Source: Polynucleobacter sp. MWH-Spelu-300-X4
GTDB lineage: Bacteria; Pseudomonadota; Gammaproteobacteria; Burkholderiales; Burkholderiaceae
DNA: 64,000 nucleotides
Direction of reading: 5' to 3'
Assembly (NCBI RefSeq): GCF_018687515.1
Contig: NZ_CP061294.1
Coordinates: 1,550,001-1,614,000 of the forward strand
Positions 48,998-58,676 of the stretch are shown piece by piece (position 1 is the stretch's first letter; each line of letters starts with the position of its first letter). Both the position numbers and the translations under genes were made by a program. A model generated the notes under the pieces. The model saw nothing but the letters and a program-made list of their open reading frames with translations, did not search any database and had not been told where the DNA came from.

Positions 48998-49834
48998 ATG
49001 TCATCCGAACCCGAACGAAGTCTTTTAGATCGCTTAAGCGATTTACTTTCCCCAACACCAGCGACGCCATCAGAACGCCGCACCGAGTTATTGGAAACTC
49101 TACGGGAGGGTCAGCGAGAAGGTTTAATTGATGCAGATGCCTTAGCCATGATCGAAGGCGTTTTTCAAGTAAGCGAACTTGCCGCCAGAGATATTCTCGT
49201 ACCTAGATCTCAAATTGATTGGATTGACATTAATGCCTCGCTGACGGAGACGATTGCACAAGTCATCCAAGCAGCTCACTCACGTTTTCCTGTTTACGAA
49301 GATAACCGCGACAATGTAATTGGCATCTTATTAGCTAAAGATTTATTACGCCACGCTCAAGAAGATGACTTCCAAATAAGGGATTGGCTGCGCCCAGCTG
49401 TCTTTATTCCAGAATCAAAACGCTTAAGTGTTTTATTAAAAGACTTTAGGGAGCACCGCAATCACCTTGCCATCGTTGTCGATGAATATGGTGGTGTTGC
49501 AGGATTAGTAACCATTGAGGATGTTTTAGAACAAATTGTGGGCGATATTGAGGATGAGCATGACACCGATGATGTGGAAGACAACATTATCGAAGCCGAA
49601 ACAGGCAAATATCGTATTCGAGGCATTACAGAACTAGAGCAAGTCAATAAAGTACTAGGAACCAACTTTTCTGATGAAGACAATGACACCTTAGCTGGTT
49701 TCGTTCTCAAACATTTTGGCAGAGTCCCTCACAAAGGCGAATCTTTAGATATCGACAATATTCATTTTGAAGTTCAAAGAGCTGACGCTAGCCAAATTCA
49801 TGTTCTTTTAGCGACGCTCATCAGAATTGATTAA
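48998..49834 (+). CDS. corC: CorC/HlyC-family CBS-domain protein
   Basis: 278 residues without membrane segments. Two CBS domains (about 60-195), including MIEGVFQVSELAARDILVPRSQIDWI and VDEYGGVAGLVTIEDVLEQIVGDIEDEHD, and a C-terminal CorC_HlyC domain (about 205-278) are visible. Linked to magnesium and cobalt resistance in the CorC/YbeX group. The 3' end overlaps the lnt start by eight bases. Confidence 0.93.
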   Translation: MSSEPERSLLDRLSDLLSPTPATPSERRTELLETLREGQREGLIDADALAMIEGVFQVSELAARDILVPRSQIDWIDINASLTETIAQVIQAAHSRFPVYEDNRDNVIGILLAKDLLRHAQEDDFQIRDWLRPAVFIPESKRLSVLLKDFREHRNHLAIVVDEYGGVAGLVTIEDVLEQIVGDIEDEHDTDDVEDNIIEAETGKYRIRGITELEQVNKVLGTNFSDEDNDTLAGFVLKHFGRVPHKGESLDIDNIHFEVQRADASQIHVLLATLIRID

Positions 49835-51272
49835 AGCTTTTTATTTTTTCGCATTAGGCTGTATGGGTGCTTGGCTTACCGAGCTACCTTTAGGGGGTTG
49901 GTGGTTAATCCTAGACTTGGCCTTATTTATTCACGCAGCACTCATTAGTCAACAGCCATTTCGCCATTCATGGTTGTTCGGGCTTGGCTACTTTACCAAC
50001 GCGCTATGGTGGCTCTATATCAGCCTTCACGATATAGGAGGCATGTTCGCACCACTTGCCATATTTGGCGTCTTAGCTCTATCTGCTTATTTGGCTATAT
50101 TTTTAGCAGCAGGCATAAGCATAACGCGTCAATTTAGAAAACCTTGTCTTCAAGTGTGGGCACTTGGCGCAACGTGGACTATTGGAGAATGGCTAAGAGG
50201 TTATCTGCTAACAGGATTTCCTTGGGCAGGTATTGCTGAATCCCAAATTAATGGGCCCTTTTATTCGCTAGCACCGCTAGCAGGCGGATTAGCCTCGTGC
50301 TTTGCCACGGTTTTATTGGCAGGATTTATAAGTCAGATAAAAATCTCTTGGTTCAAAAAAATAATTGTTATCAGCGCAAGTCTAGCCACAGCTCATGCCT
50401 TAAGCTTCCTAAGCTTCACCACCCCAATTGGCAGCCCGATACAAATTGAACTAGTTCAAGGTAATTTCGCTCAAAGTTTGAAATTTGACCCGGACTATAT
50501 TCAAGATCAAATTAATTTTTATCAAAAAGCCATTACACAAAGCCAAGCTGATCTTGTGGTGACACCAGAGACCGCTTTCCCTGTTCGCGAAAACTTAATT
50601 GATAAAAATTATCTAAAAGATTTGGGGCATAACAAATACATCTTGACAGGAGTTGTGGGAGAACCAGGCAATGGCCGATATGCTAATTCTGCGCTTGGCT
50701 TTGGTCCAGAGTTAGGCTACTACAGATACGACAAAACACACTTAGTGCCTTTTGGTGAATTTATTCCATTAGGGTTTCAGTGGTTCATCGACGCCATGAG
50801 AGTGCCTTTAGGAAATTTTTATAGAGGCGCCTCTAACCAAAGTCCTTTCGTGATCAAACAAACAAATACGGCTATCAATACCGGCATCATGATTTGCTAT
50901 GAAGACGTATTTGGCGGCGAATTAGCAAAACGTCAAAACGAAACCTCCCATCAGTTATGGATCAACCTAACCAATTTAGCTTGGTTTGGAGATAGCCAAG
51001 CGTCCAAGCAACAACTACGCTTAGCTCAACTTAGATCGATTGAAACAGGAATTCCCACTATTCGAGCCACCAATACAGGCATTAGCGCTGTAATTAATGA
51101 ACGAGGCCAGGTTACAGCTCAATTGCCTGAATTTACTCGAACAAGCCTAAAAACAACCGTTCAGGCTTTCGAAGGAAAAACACCATTCGTGAAATGGCAA
51201 AACACGCCCATTTTGGTGTTTTGCTTAGGACTGCTGTTATGGGCTTGGTATTCCAATAAAAAGTCCGACTAG
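49827..51272 (+). CDS. lnt: Apolipoprotein N-acyltransferase
   Basis: Inner-membrane enzyme that adds the third acyl chain to lipoproteins. 481 residues: several membrane helices first, then the nitrilase-like CN hydrolase domain, then a last helix. The catalytic segments VTPETAFP (Glu), DKTHLVPFGEF (Lys) and MICYEDVFGG (Cys) are seen. The start is a TTG at 49827, overlapping corC; it gives a complete first helix, but the ATG at 49862 is possible. Confidence 0.94.
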   Translation: MIKAFYFFALGCMGAWLTELPLGGWWLILDLALFIHAALISQQPFRHSWLFGLGYFTNALWWLYISLHDIGGMFAPLAIFGVLALSAYLAIFLAAGISITRQFRKPCLQVWALGATWTIGEWLRGYLLTGFPWAGIAESQINGPFYSLAPLAGGLASCFATVLLAGFISQIKISWFKKIIVISASLATAHALSFLSFTTPIGSPIQIELVQGNFAQSLKFDPDYIQDQINFYQKAITQSQADLVVTPETAFPVRENLIDKNYLKDLGHNKYILTGVVGEPGNGRYANSALGFGPELGYYRYDKTHLVPFGEFIPLGFQWFIDAMRVPLGNFYRGASNQSPFVIKQTNTAINTGIMICYEDVFGGELAKRQNETSHQLWINLTNLAWFGDSQASKQQLRLAQLRSIETGIPTIRATNTGISAVINERGQVTAQLPEFTRTSLKTTVQAFEGKTPFVKWQNTPILVFCLGLLLWAWYSNKKSD

Positions 51273-51317
51273 TTGCCTCAAGAAAGGTAAAATCAGTAGG
51301 TTCAGGAAACCTATCAT

Positions 51318-52205
51318 ATGCTTACCTTTCAGCAAGTCATTCTTACACTACAAAATTATTGGGACCAACAAGGTTGCGCCCTTTTACAACCAGTTGACCT
51401 AGAAGTCGGAGCTGGGACATCCCACACCGCTACTTTTTTGAGATCGCTAGGGCCAGAGCCTTGGAAGGCCGCATATGTACAGCCATCCCGTAGGCCTAAA
51501 GATGGTCGCTATGGCGAGAATCCAAATAGACTTCAACATTACTACCAATACCAGGTAGTACTAAAGCCGGCCCCGGAAAATATCTTAGATCTCTACCTCG
51601 GCAGCTTAGAGGCGCTTGGTCTAGATTTAAAACAAAACGATATTCGTTTTGTTGAAGATGACTGGGAAAATCCAACTCTAGGCGCATGGGGTCTTGGTTG
51701 GGAAGTTTGGTTAAACGGCATGGAAGTAACTCAATTCACTTACTTTCAACAAGTAGGCGGCATTGATTGCAAACCAATCTTAGGTGAAATCACTTATGGC
51801 TTAGAACGTTTAGCGATGTATCTGCAAAAAGTAGAGAATGTTTACGACTTAGTTTGGACAGATGGCGTTAGTTACGGCGACGTCTATCACCAAAATGAAG
51901 TTGAGCAATCAACTTATAACTTTGAATACTCCAATGCGGATTTGCTATTCCAACAATTTGGCAACTATGAAAATGAAGCCAAACGTTTGATGGAGATTCC
52001 TCTAGCCCTACCTGCTTATGAAATGGTTTTAAAAGCTGCGCATACGTTTAATTTACTAGATGCTAGAGGTGCCATCTCTGTTACTGAAAGAGCGGCTTAT
52101 ATCGCACGCATTCGCAACCTATCTAGAAGTGTTGCGCAGGCTTATTACGATTCAAGAGAAAAATTAGGCTTTCCTATGTGTAACAAACAAGGAGGTGTCA
52201 AATGA
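51318..52205 (+). CDS. glyQ: Glycyl-tRNA synthetase alpha subunit
   Basis: Catalytic subunit of the bacterial alpha2beta2 glycyl-tRNA synthetase. 295 residues, beginning [20 protein letters not shown], with [21 protein letters not shown] and [19 protein letters not shown]. Its stop overlaps the glyS start by four bases, with GGAGG just upstream of glyS. Confidence 0.97.
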   Translation: MLTFQQVILTLQNYWDQQGCALLQPVDLEVGAGTSHTATFLRSLGPEPWKAAYVQPSRRPKDGRYGENPNRLQHYYQYQVVLKPAPENILDLYLGSLEALGLDLKQNDIRFVEDDWENPTLGAWGLGWEVWLNGMEVTQFTYFQQVGGIDCKPILGEITYGLERLAMYLQKVENVYDLVWTDGVSYGDVYHQNEVEQSTYNFEYSNADLLFQQFGNYENEAKRLMEIPLALPAYEMVLKAAHTFNLLDARGAISVTERAAYIARIRNLSRSVAQAYYDSREKLGFPMCNKQGGVK

Positions 52206-54337
52206 GTCAGGCATCCCTACTACTAGAACTTTTCACAGAAGAACTACCTCCTAAAGCCTTAAAACGTTTAGGCCAAAGTTTTTCTGAGGGTATTACGCAA
52301 TATTTAAAATCAGCGGGTCTTTTGGCGGATGCTAGCATTAGCACAAGCTATGCAACCCCACGTAGGCTAGCGGTTCACATCACCAACGTATTAGCTAAAG
52401 CACCGAACCGCTCTGTTCAAGAAAAATTATTACCTGTATCTATTGCATTAGATGCCAATGGTCAGGCTACCGCCCCTTTATTAAAAAAATTAGCTAGCTT
52501 AGGGTTTCCTGATACTCGTATTGAAGATCTTGAGCGCCAAGGAAAAGACAAGGCTGAAGCTTTTTACTTAACCGTTGAAGTCACTGGTGTTGATTTGGCG
52601 AATGGTCTGCAACAAGCCATAGATCAAACATTAACTAAATTACCGATACCTAAAGTGATGCGCTATCAAGTAGCGCCTGGCACTCCTGCAGCACAAGATG
52701 TTGAATTTGTCAGACCGGCCCATGGCTTGGTTGCCTTACATGGTGACAAAGCTATTTCAATTAAAACTCTTGGGTTAAGCTCTCAAGACACAACCCTAGG
52801 GCACCGCTTCTTATCTCATGGCGCCATCAAAATAACTCATGCTGATAACTATGCAGCCCAATTAGAAAGCTCGGGGAAAGTTATTGCCAGCTTTGATGTT
52901 CGCCTAGAAAAAATTCGCCAATCATTACAAAATGCAGCAAAAGGTAAAACAGTCTTAATGCCGGAGGCATTACTAGAAGAGGTTTGCGCACTCGTTGAAT
53001 GGCCCGTTGTTTATACCTGTGAATTTGAAAAAGAATTCTTAGGCGTCCCCCAAGAATGTCTCATCCTAACGATGCAAACAAATCAAAAATACTTTGCATT
53101 AACAGATGCTGATGGAAAGCTAATCAATCAATTTTTAATTGTTTCCAATCTTGAAACATCAACACCAGAAGCAATCATCTCAGGCAATGAACGCGTTGTA
53201 AGACCTCGACTTGCTGACGCTAAATTTTTCTATGAGCAAGACAAGAAAAAATCTTTAGCGGATAGAACCAACTTATTATCCAAAGTGGTTTATCACAATA
53301 AATTAGGCTCTCAATTAGAAAGAACTACTCGCGTTCAAAAAATTGGCGCCCTCATTAGTCAATCACTTCAGGCTAATGGTTCAAAAATTGATACCTCACT
53401 AGTAGAGCAAGCTGCAAAAATTGCTAAAGCTGACTTATTAACCGATATGGTTGGCGAGTTCCCTGAACTACAAGGCATCATGGGGCGTTACTATGCACTC
53501 AACGATGGTGAACATCCTGATGTTGCCGCAGCCTGCATGGAACACTATGCGCCACGCTTCTCAGGCGATGCCCTGCCAAAGACAGAGATTGGCACCGTGC
53601 TCGCTCTAGCGGATAAATTAGAAACGCTGATTGGTATTTGGGGTATTGGTCTTGCGCCAACAGGTGAAAAAGATCCATTTGCCTTACGACGCCATGCATT
53701 AGGTATCTGTCGAATTTTGGTTGAAAAGAAAATTAAACTAAGCGTGGTTGATTTAATCAACCAAACACTTAAGCAATTCCCTCAAGCAGAAGTTGCCGAA
53801 AACGCAAAAGTTGATGTTATTCACAACTTCATCCTAGATCGTTTAAGAGCTTATCTAAAAGATCAAATGATGGATGGTAAAAATTTCTCAACGAATGAAG
53901 TTGAATCCGTTGTCAGCCAAGCCCCAGTTCTTTTTGATGACATCTTGGAGCGTTTAGCGGCTGTTAGACAGTTTAGCCAACTTGAAGAGGCTACCGCCTT
54001 AGCGGCAGCCAATAAACGTATTGGCAACATCTTGAAAAAAGTAGATTTTGCGATCCCGAAGAAAGTGAACCCATCATTATTCAAACTTGATGCGGAAAAA
54101 GCTTTAGCCCAAGCGCTTGATGAAGTGATGCCTAAAGTGCAGTCGGCTTTCAAAGCAGGCAATTTCACATTAGCACTTCAATCTTTTGCGTCATTACGCC
54201 ACCAAGTTGACGGCTTCTTTAATGACGTCATGGTCATGGATCCAGATACGGCACTCAGAGATAACCGTCTAGCATTACTTTCTGAAATGCATCAAGCCAT
54301 GAATCGCGTGGCAGACATTGGTAAATTAGCTGCTTAA
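52202..54337 (+). CDS. glyS: Glycyl-tRNA synthetase beta subunit
   Basis: tRNA-binding subunit, 711 residues. Begins [18 protein letters not shown] as usual. Contains [11 protein letters not shown], the [28 protein letters not shown] motif of the HD-like region and a C-terminal DALR-like anticodon-binding domain. It overlaps glyQ by four bases and is followed after one base by gmhB. Confidence 0.97.
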   Translation: MSQASLLLELFTEELPPKALKRLGQSFSEGITQYLKSAGLLADASISTSYATPRRLAVHITNVLAKAPNRSVQEKLLPVSIALDANGQATAPLLKKLASLGFPDTRIEDLERQGKDKAEAFYLTVEVTGVDLANGLQQAIDQTLTKLPIPKVMRYQVAPGTPAAQDVEFVRPAHGLVALHGDKAISIKTLGLSSQDTTLGHRFLSHGAIKITHADNYAAQLESSGKVIASFDVRLEKIRQSLQNAAKGKTVLMPEALLEEVCALVEWPVVYTCEFEKEFLGVPQECLILTMQTNQKYFALTDADGKLINQFLIVSNLETSTPEAIISGNERVVRPRLADAKFFYEQDKKKSLADRTNLLSKVVYHNKLGSQLERTTRVQKIGALISQSLQANGSKIDTSLVEQAAKIAKADLLTDMVGEFPELQGIMGRYYALNDGEHPDVAAACMEHYAPRFSGDALPKTEIGTVLALADKLETLIGIWGIGLAPTGEKDPFALRRHALGICRILVEKKIKLSVVDLINQTLKQFPQAEVAENAKVDVIHNFILDRLRAYLKDQMMDGKNFSTNEVESVVSQAPVLFDDILERLAAVRQFSQLEEATALAAANKRIGNILKKVDFAIPKKVNPSLFKLDAEKALAQALDEVMPKVQSAFKAGNFTLALQSFASLRHQVDGFFNDVMVMDPDTALRDNRLALLSEMHQAMNRVADIGKLAA

Positions 54338-54338
54338 T

Positions 54339-54899
54339 ATGGTTGCAAAATTACATCCTTCAAAACTCATCATTCTTGATAGGGATGGTGTTATTAATGA
54401 AGATAGCGACCACTACATCAAGTCTCCCGACGAATGGATTCCCATTCCTAGGAGTTTGGAAGCAATTGCCAAGCTTAACCAGGCTGGATATCACATCGTT
54501 GTCGCCACCAATCAATCAGGTGTTGGTCGTGGCTTATATGACATGGATACATTAAATGCCATTCATGAGAAATTACATCGTCTACTGGGCAAATGCGGCG
54601 GTCACATTGATGCGATTTTCTTCTGCCCACACACAGATGTTGATAATTGCAGCTGCAGAAAACCCCAGCCAGGTCTCATGCAACAAATTTCTGAACGTTA
54701 TGGCATTCCCATTACTGGAGTTCCAATTGTAGGAGATAGCGTTAGAGATTTAACTGCTGGAGTCGCGTTAGGGGCGGAGCCTCATCTGGTATTAACTGGA
54801 AAAGGCGAGAAAGCCAGAGCATCTGGCGCCCTACCTCCTTACACAGCTATTCATAAAGATTTAATGGCTTTTGCTAACCACTTCATTCAGCGCACATGA
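54339..54899 (+). CDS. gmhB: D-glycero-beta-D-manno-heptose 1,7-bisphosphate 7-phosphatase
   Basis: HAD-type phosphatase of ADP-heptose synthesis for the LPS core. 186 residues. The nucleophile motif is LDRDGVINEDSDHYI, motif II VATNQSGVGRG, and the zinc-binding CPHTDVDNCSCRKPQPG loop is typical of GmhB. Supplies substrate for WaaF, encoded at 24408. Overlaps plsC by four bases. Confidence 0.95.
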   Translation: MVAKLHPSKLIILDRDGVINEDSDHYIKSPDEWIPIPRSLEAIAKLNQAGYHIVVATNQSGVGRGLYDMDTLNAIHEKLHRLLGKCGGHIDAIFFCPHTDVDNCSCRKPQPGLMQQISERYGIPITGVPIVGDSVRDLTAGVALGAEPHLVLTGKGEKARASGALPPYTAIHKDLMAFANHFIQRT

Positions 54900-55636
54900 T
54901 CTTTATTAAATCATTCTTATTTTTTGTTTTTTTATTAGCTTTCACACCGGTTTACGCCATTATTTGCTTTATTGCATTCCCATTTATGAGCGCAGGCAAG
55001 CGTTATGAATTGGTGCGTGGCTGGAACATGACGGTCACAGGATTGGCAAAGTATCTATGTGGCATTCATTATGAAATTATTGGCATGGAAAATGTGGTTG
55101 CCATGATGGATAAGCCTGTCATCCTCATGTCTAAGCATCAATCTGCATGGGAAACAATTGCATTTCTTGCCATCATGCCTAAACAATTGTGCTTCGTATT
55201 TAAACGCGAATTGCTATGGATACCGTTCTTTGGCTGGGCACTTGGCATGCTTAGAATGATTCATATCAACCGCTCTAAAACTGCCGCCGCCTCTCAATCA
55301 ATTGCTTCACAAGGCAAGAAGTATCTGTCCAAAGGACTTTGGATCATTATTTTTCCAGAGGGGACTAGAACTCCAGTGGGCGCAAATACAACTTACCTAA
55401 AAGGCGGTGCGCGCTTAGCTAATGCAACAAATGCTTGGGTGATCCCTATTGCTCATAATGCTGGCCACTGCTGGCCGAAAAACGGCTTTTTAAAGTACCC
55501 AGGGAAAATTACCGTTTCTATTGGCCCAGCAATTGACTCCAGCGATAAATCAGCTGGAGAACTACATACAGCCATGGAAAATTGGATTGAAAAAGAAATG
55601 CGCGTTATTGATGCGCCAGCTTACAAGCCCAACTAA
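54896..55636 (+). CDS. plsC: 1-acyl-sn-glycerol-3-phosphate acyltransferase
   Basis: 246 residues with an N-terminal membrane helix. Catalytic HX4D/E motif appears as KHQSAWETI (Glu in place of Asp), and the substrate motif is FPEGTRTP. Makes phosphatidic acid for phospholipid synthesis. It overlaps gmhB by four bases and rsmA tail-to-tail by 32 bases. Confidence 0.93.
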   Translation: MIFIKSFLFFVFLLAFTPVYAIICFIAFPFMSAGKRYELVRGWNMTVTGLAKYLCGIHYEIIGMENVVAMMDKPVILMSKHQSAWETIAFLAIMPKQLCFVFKRELLWIPFFGWALGMLRMIHINRSKTAAASQSIASQGKKYLSKGLWIIIFPEGTRTPVGANTTYLKGGARLANATNAWVIPIAHNAGHCWPKNGFLKYPGKITVSIGPAIDSSDKSAGELHTAMENWIEKEMRVIDAPAYKPN

Positions 55637-56405
55637 TGTAATCAGCGACAGAAATATCTTGGGCACGTTGGCTCAAGATTTCATCTGACAAATTTAATTT
55701 ATCTTTAACGCTAGCTAAGTTATTTCTTAGAACCTTCCTTCTTTGCGCGAAAGCCATAGAAACCAAAGCCTCAAGCGCTTGATATTCTTTATCTGAGAGA
55801 ATCAAATCTGTTCTAGGAGTCATTCTAACGATGGCAGAATCAACCTTAGGAGGCGGGTCGAACGCCTCAGGGGGAACGTCTAAAACATTTTCAAGTATGT
55901 AACGTGACTGAAGCATCACTGATAAACGGCTGTATTCAGAAGAACCATGGGTCGCCACCATGCGTTCAATAACTTCAGCCTGCAACATAAAAACCTGCTC
56001 ATCTACATCTGAAGCCGCATCCATCAAATGGAATAGCAATGGAGATGAAATGTTGTACGGCAAATTACCGACGATTAATATGCGCCCACCAACACTGGAT
56101 TTCTTAGCTTCTTCTTTAGCTGCTTTTACCCATTCGGCAAAATCAAACTTAAGCGCATCAGCCTCAAAAACCGTGAGCTTCGAGATATTTTCAGCATTCC
56201 AACGCTTCACCAAATCTCTATCTAGCTCAACAACCGCCATTTTGTTCAAGTGAGCCAATAATGGCTTGGTCATTGCCCCCAAACCTGGACCAATTTCAAT
56301 AACGGCATCTTGTGGTTGAGGGTCAATTACTCGAATAATTGAATGAATGATGCCTGTATCAACCAGGAAATGTTGCCCAAAACGTTTACGTGCTTGATGT
56401 GCCAC
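55605..56405 (-). CDS. rsmA: 16S rRNA dimethyladenosine transferase (KsgA)
   Basis: Dimethylates A1518 and A1519 in 16S rRNA. 266 residues. Motifs: ARKRFGQHFLVD at the N-terminus, VIEIGPGLGAMT for SAM binding and the catalytic NLPYNISSPLLFHL. It is the last gene of the lptD-surA-pdxA-rsmA operon and overlaps pdxA by 20 bases. Confidence 0.97.
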   Translation of the reverse strand: MAHQARKRFGQHFLVDTGIIHSIIRVIDPQPQDAVIEIGPGLGAMTKPLLAHLNKMAVVELDRDLVKRWNAENISKLTVFEADALKFDFAEWVKAAKEEAKKSSVGGRILIVGNLPYNISSPLLFHLMDAASDVDEQVFMLQAEVIERMVATHGSSEYSRLSVMLQSRYILENVLDVPPEAFDPPPKVDSAIVRMTPRTDLILSDKEYQALEALVSMAFAQRRKVLRNNLASVKDKLNLSDEILSQRAQDISVADYISWACKLAHQ

Positions 56406-57357
56406 TAGAATTCCTCGCTAATTGCTTAGCCAAATTTAATGCCGCAAGCATACTTGATATATCAGCTTGACCTAACCCCGCCATATTTAAAGCAGTGCCG
56501 TGATCAACCGATGTCCGAATAATAGGTAGTCCCAAAGTGACATTAACACCTGAGCCAAAGGTCGCAAATTTAAATGGTGCCAACCCTTGATCATGGTACA
56601 TAGCCAAGATAGCATCTGCTGCCATTAAATTTTTAGGGCTAAAAATAGTATCTCCAGCAAATGGTCCTTCCACCTGTAATCCTAAGGACTTCATCTTTTG
56701 TATAACTGGCTCAATCACTTCAACTTCTTCAGAGCCCATATGCCCAGACTCCCCCGCATGAGGATTAAGACCTGTCACATAGATAAGCGGCTTTTGGATG
56801 CCGAATTTATTTTTTAAATCAGCATGCAAAATATGAATGGTTTGCTCTAATAAATCTGCGGTAAGGGCCTTGGGCACCTCATGCAAAGGTAAATGCGTTG
56901 TCGCCAATGCCACGCGCAGTTGCTCAGGCAATAGGCTTGACTCAAATACAGGCTTGCCACATAACATCATTACGACTAATGGCACGCCACATTTCTCAGC
57001 CAAATACTCAGTGTGGCCAGTAAAACGAATGCCAGACTGATTAACAATACCTTTATGGATAGGGGCTGTCACCATGGCATCGTACGCACCTGATTGACAC
57101 CCTTTAACTGCGCCATCTAAAAGACTCAGAACATATGGCGCATTAAGAACATTCAGCTCCCCAGGAGAAACCTTATCGCACGTAGCGTGTTGCTCAACAA
57201 TTAAACGAGGCTCATCAGAGCACCCTAACACTTGTCGATCCCCCAACAAGTGAACCGTTACATCCGGATTATCTTTTAGAAATGCTCTTGTGGCTTTAAC
57301 ACTAATTTCAGGCCCAATACCAGCAGGCTCACCTGTTGTTAGCGCAAGATGAATCAT
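56386..57357 (-). CDS. pdxA: 4-hydroxythreonine-4-phosphate dehydrogenase
   Basis: Vitamin B6 synthesis step, NAD-dependent oxidation and decarboxylation of 4-phosphohydroxy-threonine. 323 residues. Typical pieces are LTTGEPAGIGPEI, TGHTEYLAEKCG, VTGLNPHAGESGHMG and YHDQGLAPFK. The C-terminal end overlaps rsmA. Two bases separate it from surA. Confidence 0.96.
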   Translation of the reverse strand: MIHLALTTGEPAGIGPEISVKATRAFLKDNPDVTVHLLGDRQVLGCSDEPRLIVEQHATCDKVSPGELNVLNAPYVLSLLDGAVKGCQSGAYDAMVTAPIHKGIVNQSGIRFTGHTEYLAEKCGVPLVVMMLCGKPVFESSLLPEQLRVALATTHLPLHEVPKALTADLLEQTIHILHADLKNKFGIQKPLIYVTGLNPHAGESGHMGSEEVEVIEPVIQKMKSLGLQVEGPFAGDTIFSPKNLMAADAILAMYHDQGLAPFKFATFGSGVNVTLGLPIIRTSVDHGTALNMAGLGQADISSMLAALNLAKQLARNSSGTSST

Positions 57358-57359
57358 CT

Positions 57360-58676
57360 TTAATCAATCTGACGAATTTCTACAGTTGCCGCATCGCGAA
57401 TCTGACGAATCCAGTCTTCATATGCCTGGTCTAATTTCTTTTCACGCAATGCTGCACGAGCATATTCCCGCTGTTTATCTGCAGACAATTGTGTTTGACG
57501 ACGCTCAAGCACCTGAATTAAGTGCCAACCAAATTCCGTTCTAACTGGGTCACTTACTTCACCAATATTTAACTTATTCATAGCTTGCTCAAATGTTGGC
57601 ACCAACTCTCCTGGCGACATCCAACCAAGCTTACCCCCATTAGGAGCTGAACCGTCTTCTGAATATTTTTGAGCCAATTGACCAAAATCAGCTGCTTTAA
57701 CTTTTACCTGATCTCTGAAAATACTTAAGCGACGCTCTGCCTCAGCATCTGTCATGCCTGCTCTATGGCGTAACAAAATATGGCGGGCCATCGTTTGAGT
57801 AATAACAATATTTTCTTGAACAGGGCCACCTTTTCGACCCATCACTTTAACAATATGAAAGCCAGCACCACTTTGCAATACGCGCGGGATCAATTGATTG
57901 GCGCCCACCCCTTGAGAAGCTTCCACCAACAATTGTGGCAATCTATCAAATGTTCTAGAACCTAAATCTTCAGAACGCACGCCAGATCCTGCAGCGGCAA
58001 CCTTTTTGGAAAATGCCAAGAAATCTTTTTCATTACCTGCTTGCTTGAAAATTTCTTCTGCCTTAGCCTTAGCTGTAGCCACTTCAGACTCACTCGCCCC
58101 TAGATTAAGCGATATAACAATTTGCGCCAAAGCAACTTCTTCATTACCTAACGCAGATGCTCGGCTACGATTTTTTTCGGCGATATACCCATCAATTTCA
58201 GCATCACTAACTTGAACTCTGGCATCAACATCACGTTCGCGCAATCTAGAAATTTGAACTTCTTTACGCAAATCTTCCCTGTACTTTTTAAAAGTTAAAC
58301 CCTCTTTTTCAATCTTAGCTTTTAAATTTTCTACCGTTGTTTTGTTTTGAGCCGCGATATTTTCAATAATCTTATCTAACTCTTTATCAGCAATCTTGAT
58401 ACCCGTATCTCTTGCCAAACCCTCCTGAATTCTTTCGGAAATCAAGCGTTCAAGAACTTGTTTCTTCAATTCATTAGCAGGTGGCAACGGTCTATTGCTA
58501 GCCTTAAACTGTTTCTCAATTTGAGCAATTCTTGTATTTAACTCAACTTTTGTAATCAACCCGGTATCAACGATTGCCACAACCTCATCAATAGATTGAG
58601 GTTTATTTTGTGCCACCGTCACTTTGGCAAATGCCATTAAAACCAAAGAACAGTAAATAAGATGACTTAATTTCAT
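57360..58676 (-). CDS. surA: Periplasmic peptidyl-prolyl isomerase chaperone SurA
   Basis: Chaperone for outer-membrane proteins, including LptD. 438 residues with a Sec signal (about 1-22), a SurA N-terminal domain, then two parvulin domains (about 180-285 and 295-400). The second keeps the canonical pattern TMARHILLRHRAG...LGWMSPGELVPTFEQAM...TEFGWHLIQV; the first looks less conserved. It overlaps lptD by four bases, so expression is coupled to its own client. Confidence 0.95.
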   Translation of the reverse strand: MKLSHLIYCSLVLMAFAKVTVAQNKPQSIDEVVAIVDTGLITKVELNTRIAQIEKQFKASNRPLPPANELKKQVLERLISERIQEGLARDTGIKIADKELDKIIENIAAQNKTTVENLKAKIEKEGLTFKKYREDLRKEVQISRLRERDVDARVQVSDAEIDGYIAEKNRSRASALGNEEVALAQIVISLNLGASESEVATAKAKAEEIFKQAGNEKDFLAFSKKVAAAGSGVRSEDLGSRTFDRLPQLLVEASQGVGANQLIPRVLQSGAGFHIVKVMGRKGGPVQENIVITQTMARHILLRHRAGMTDAEAERRLSIFRDQVKVKAADFGQLAQKYSEDGSAPNGGKLGWMSPGELVPTFEQAMNKLNIGEVSDPVRTEFGWHLIQVLERRQTQLSADKQREYARAALREKKLDQAYEDWIRQIRDAATVEIRQID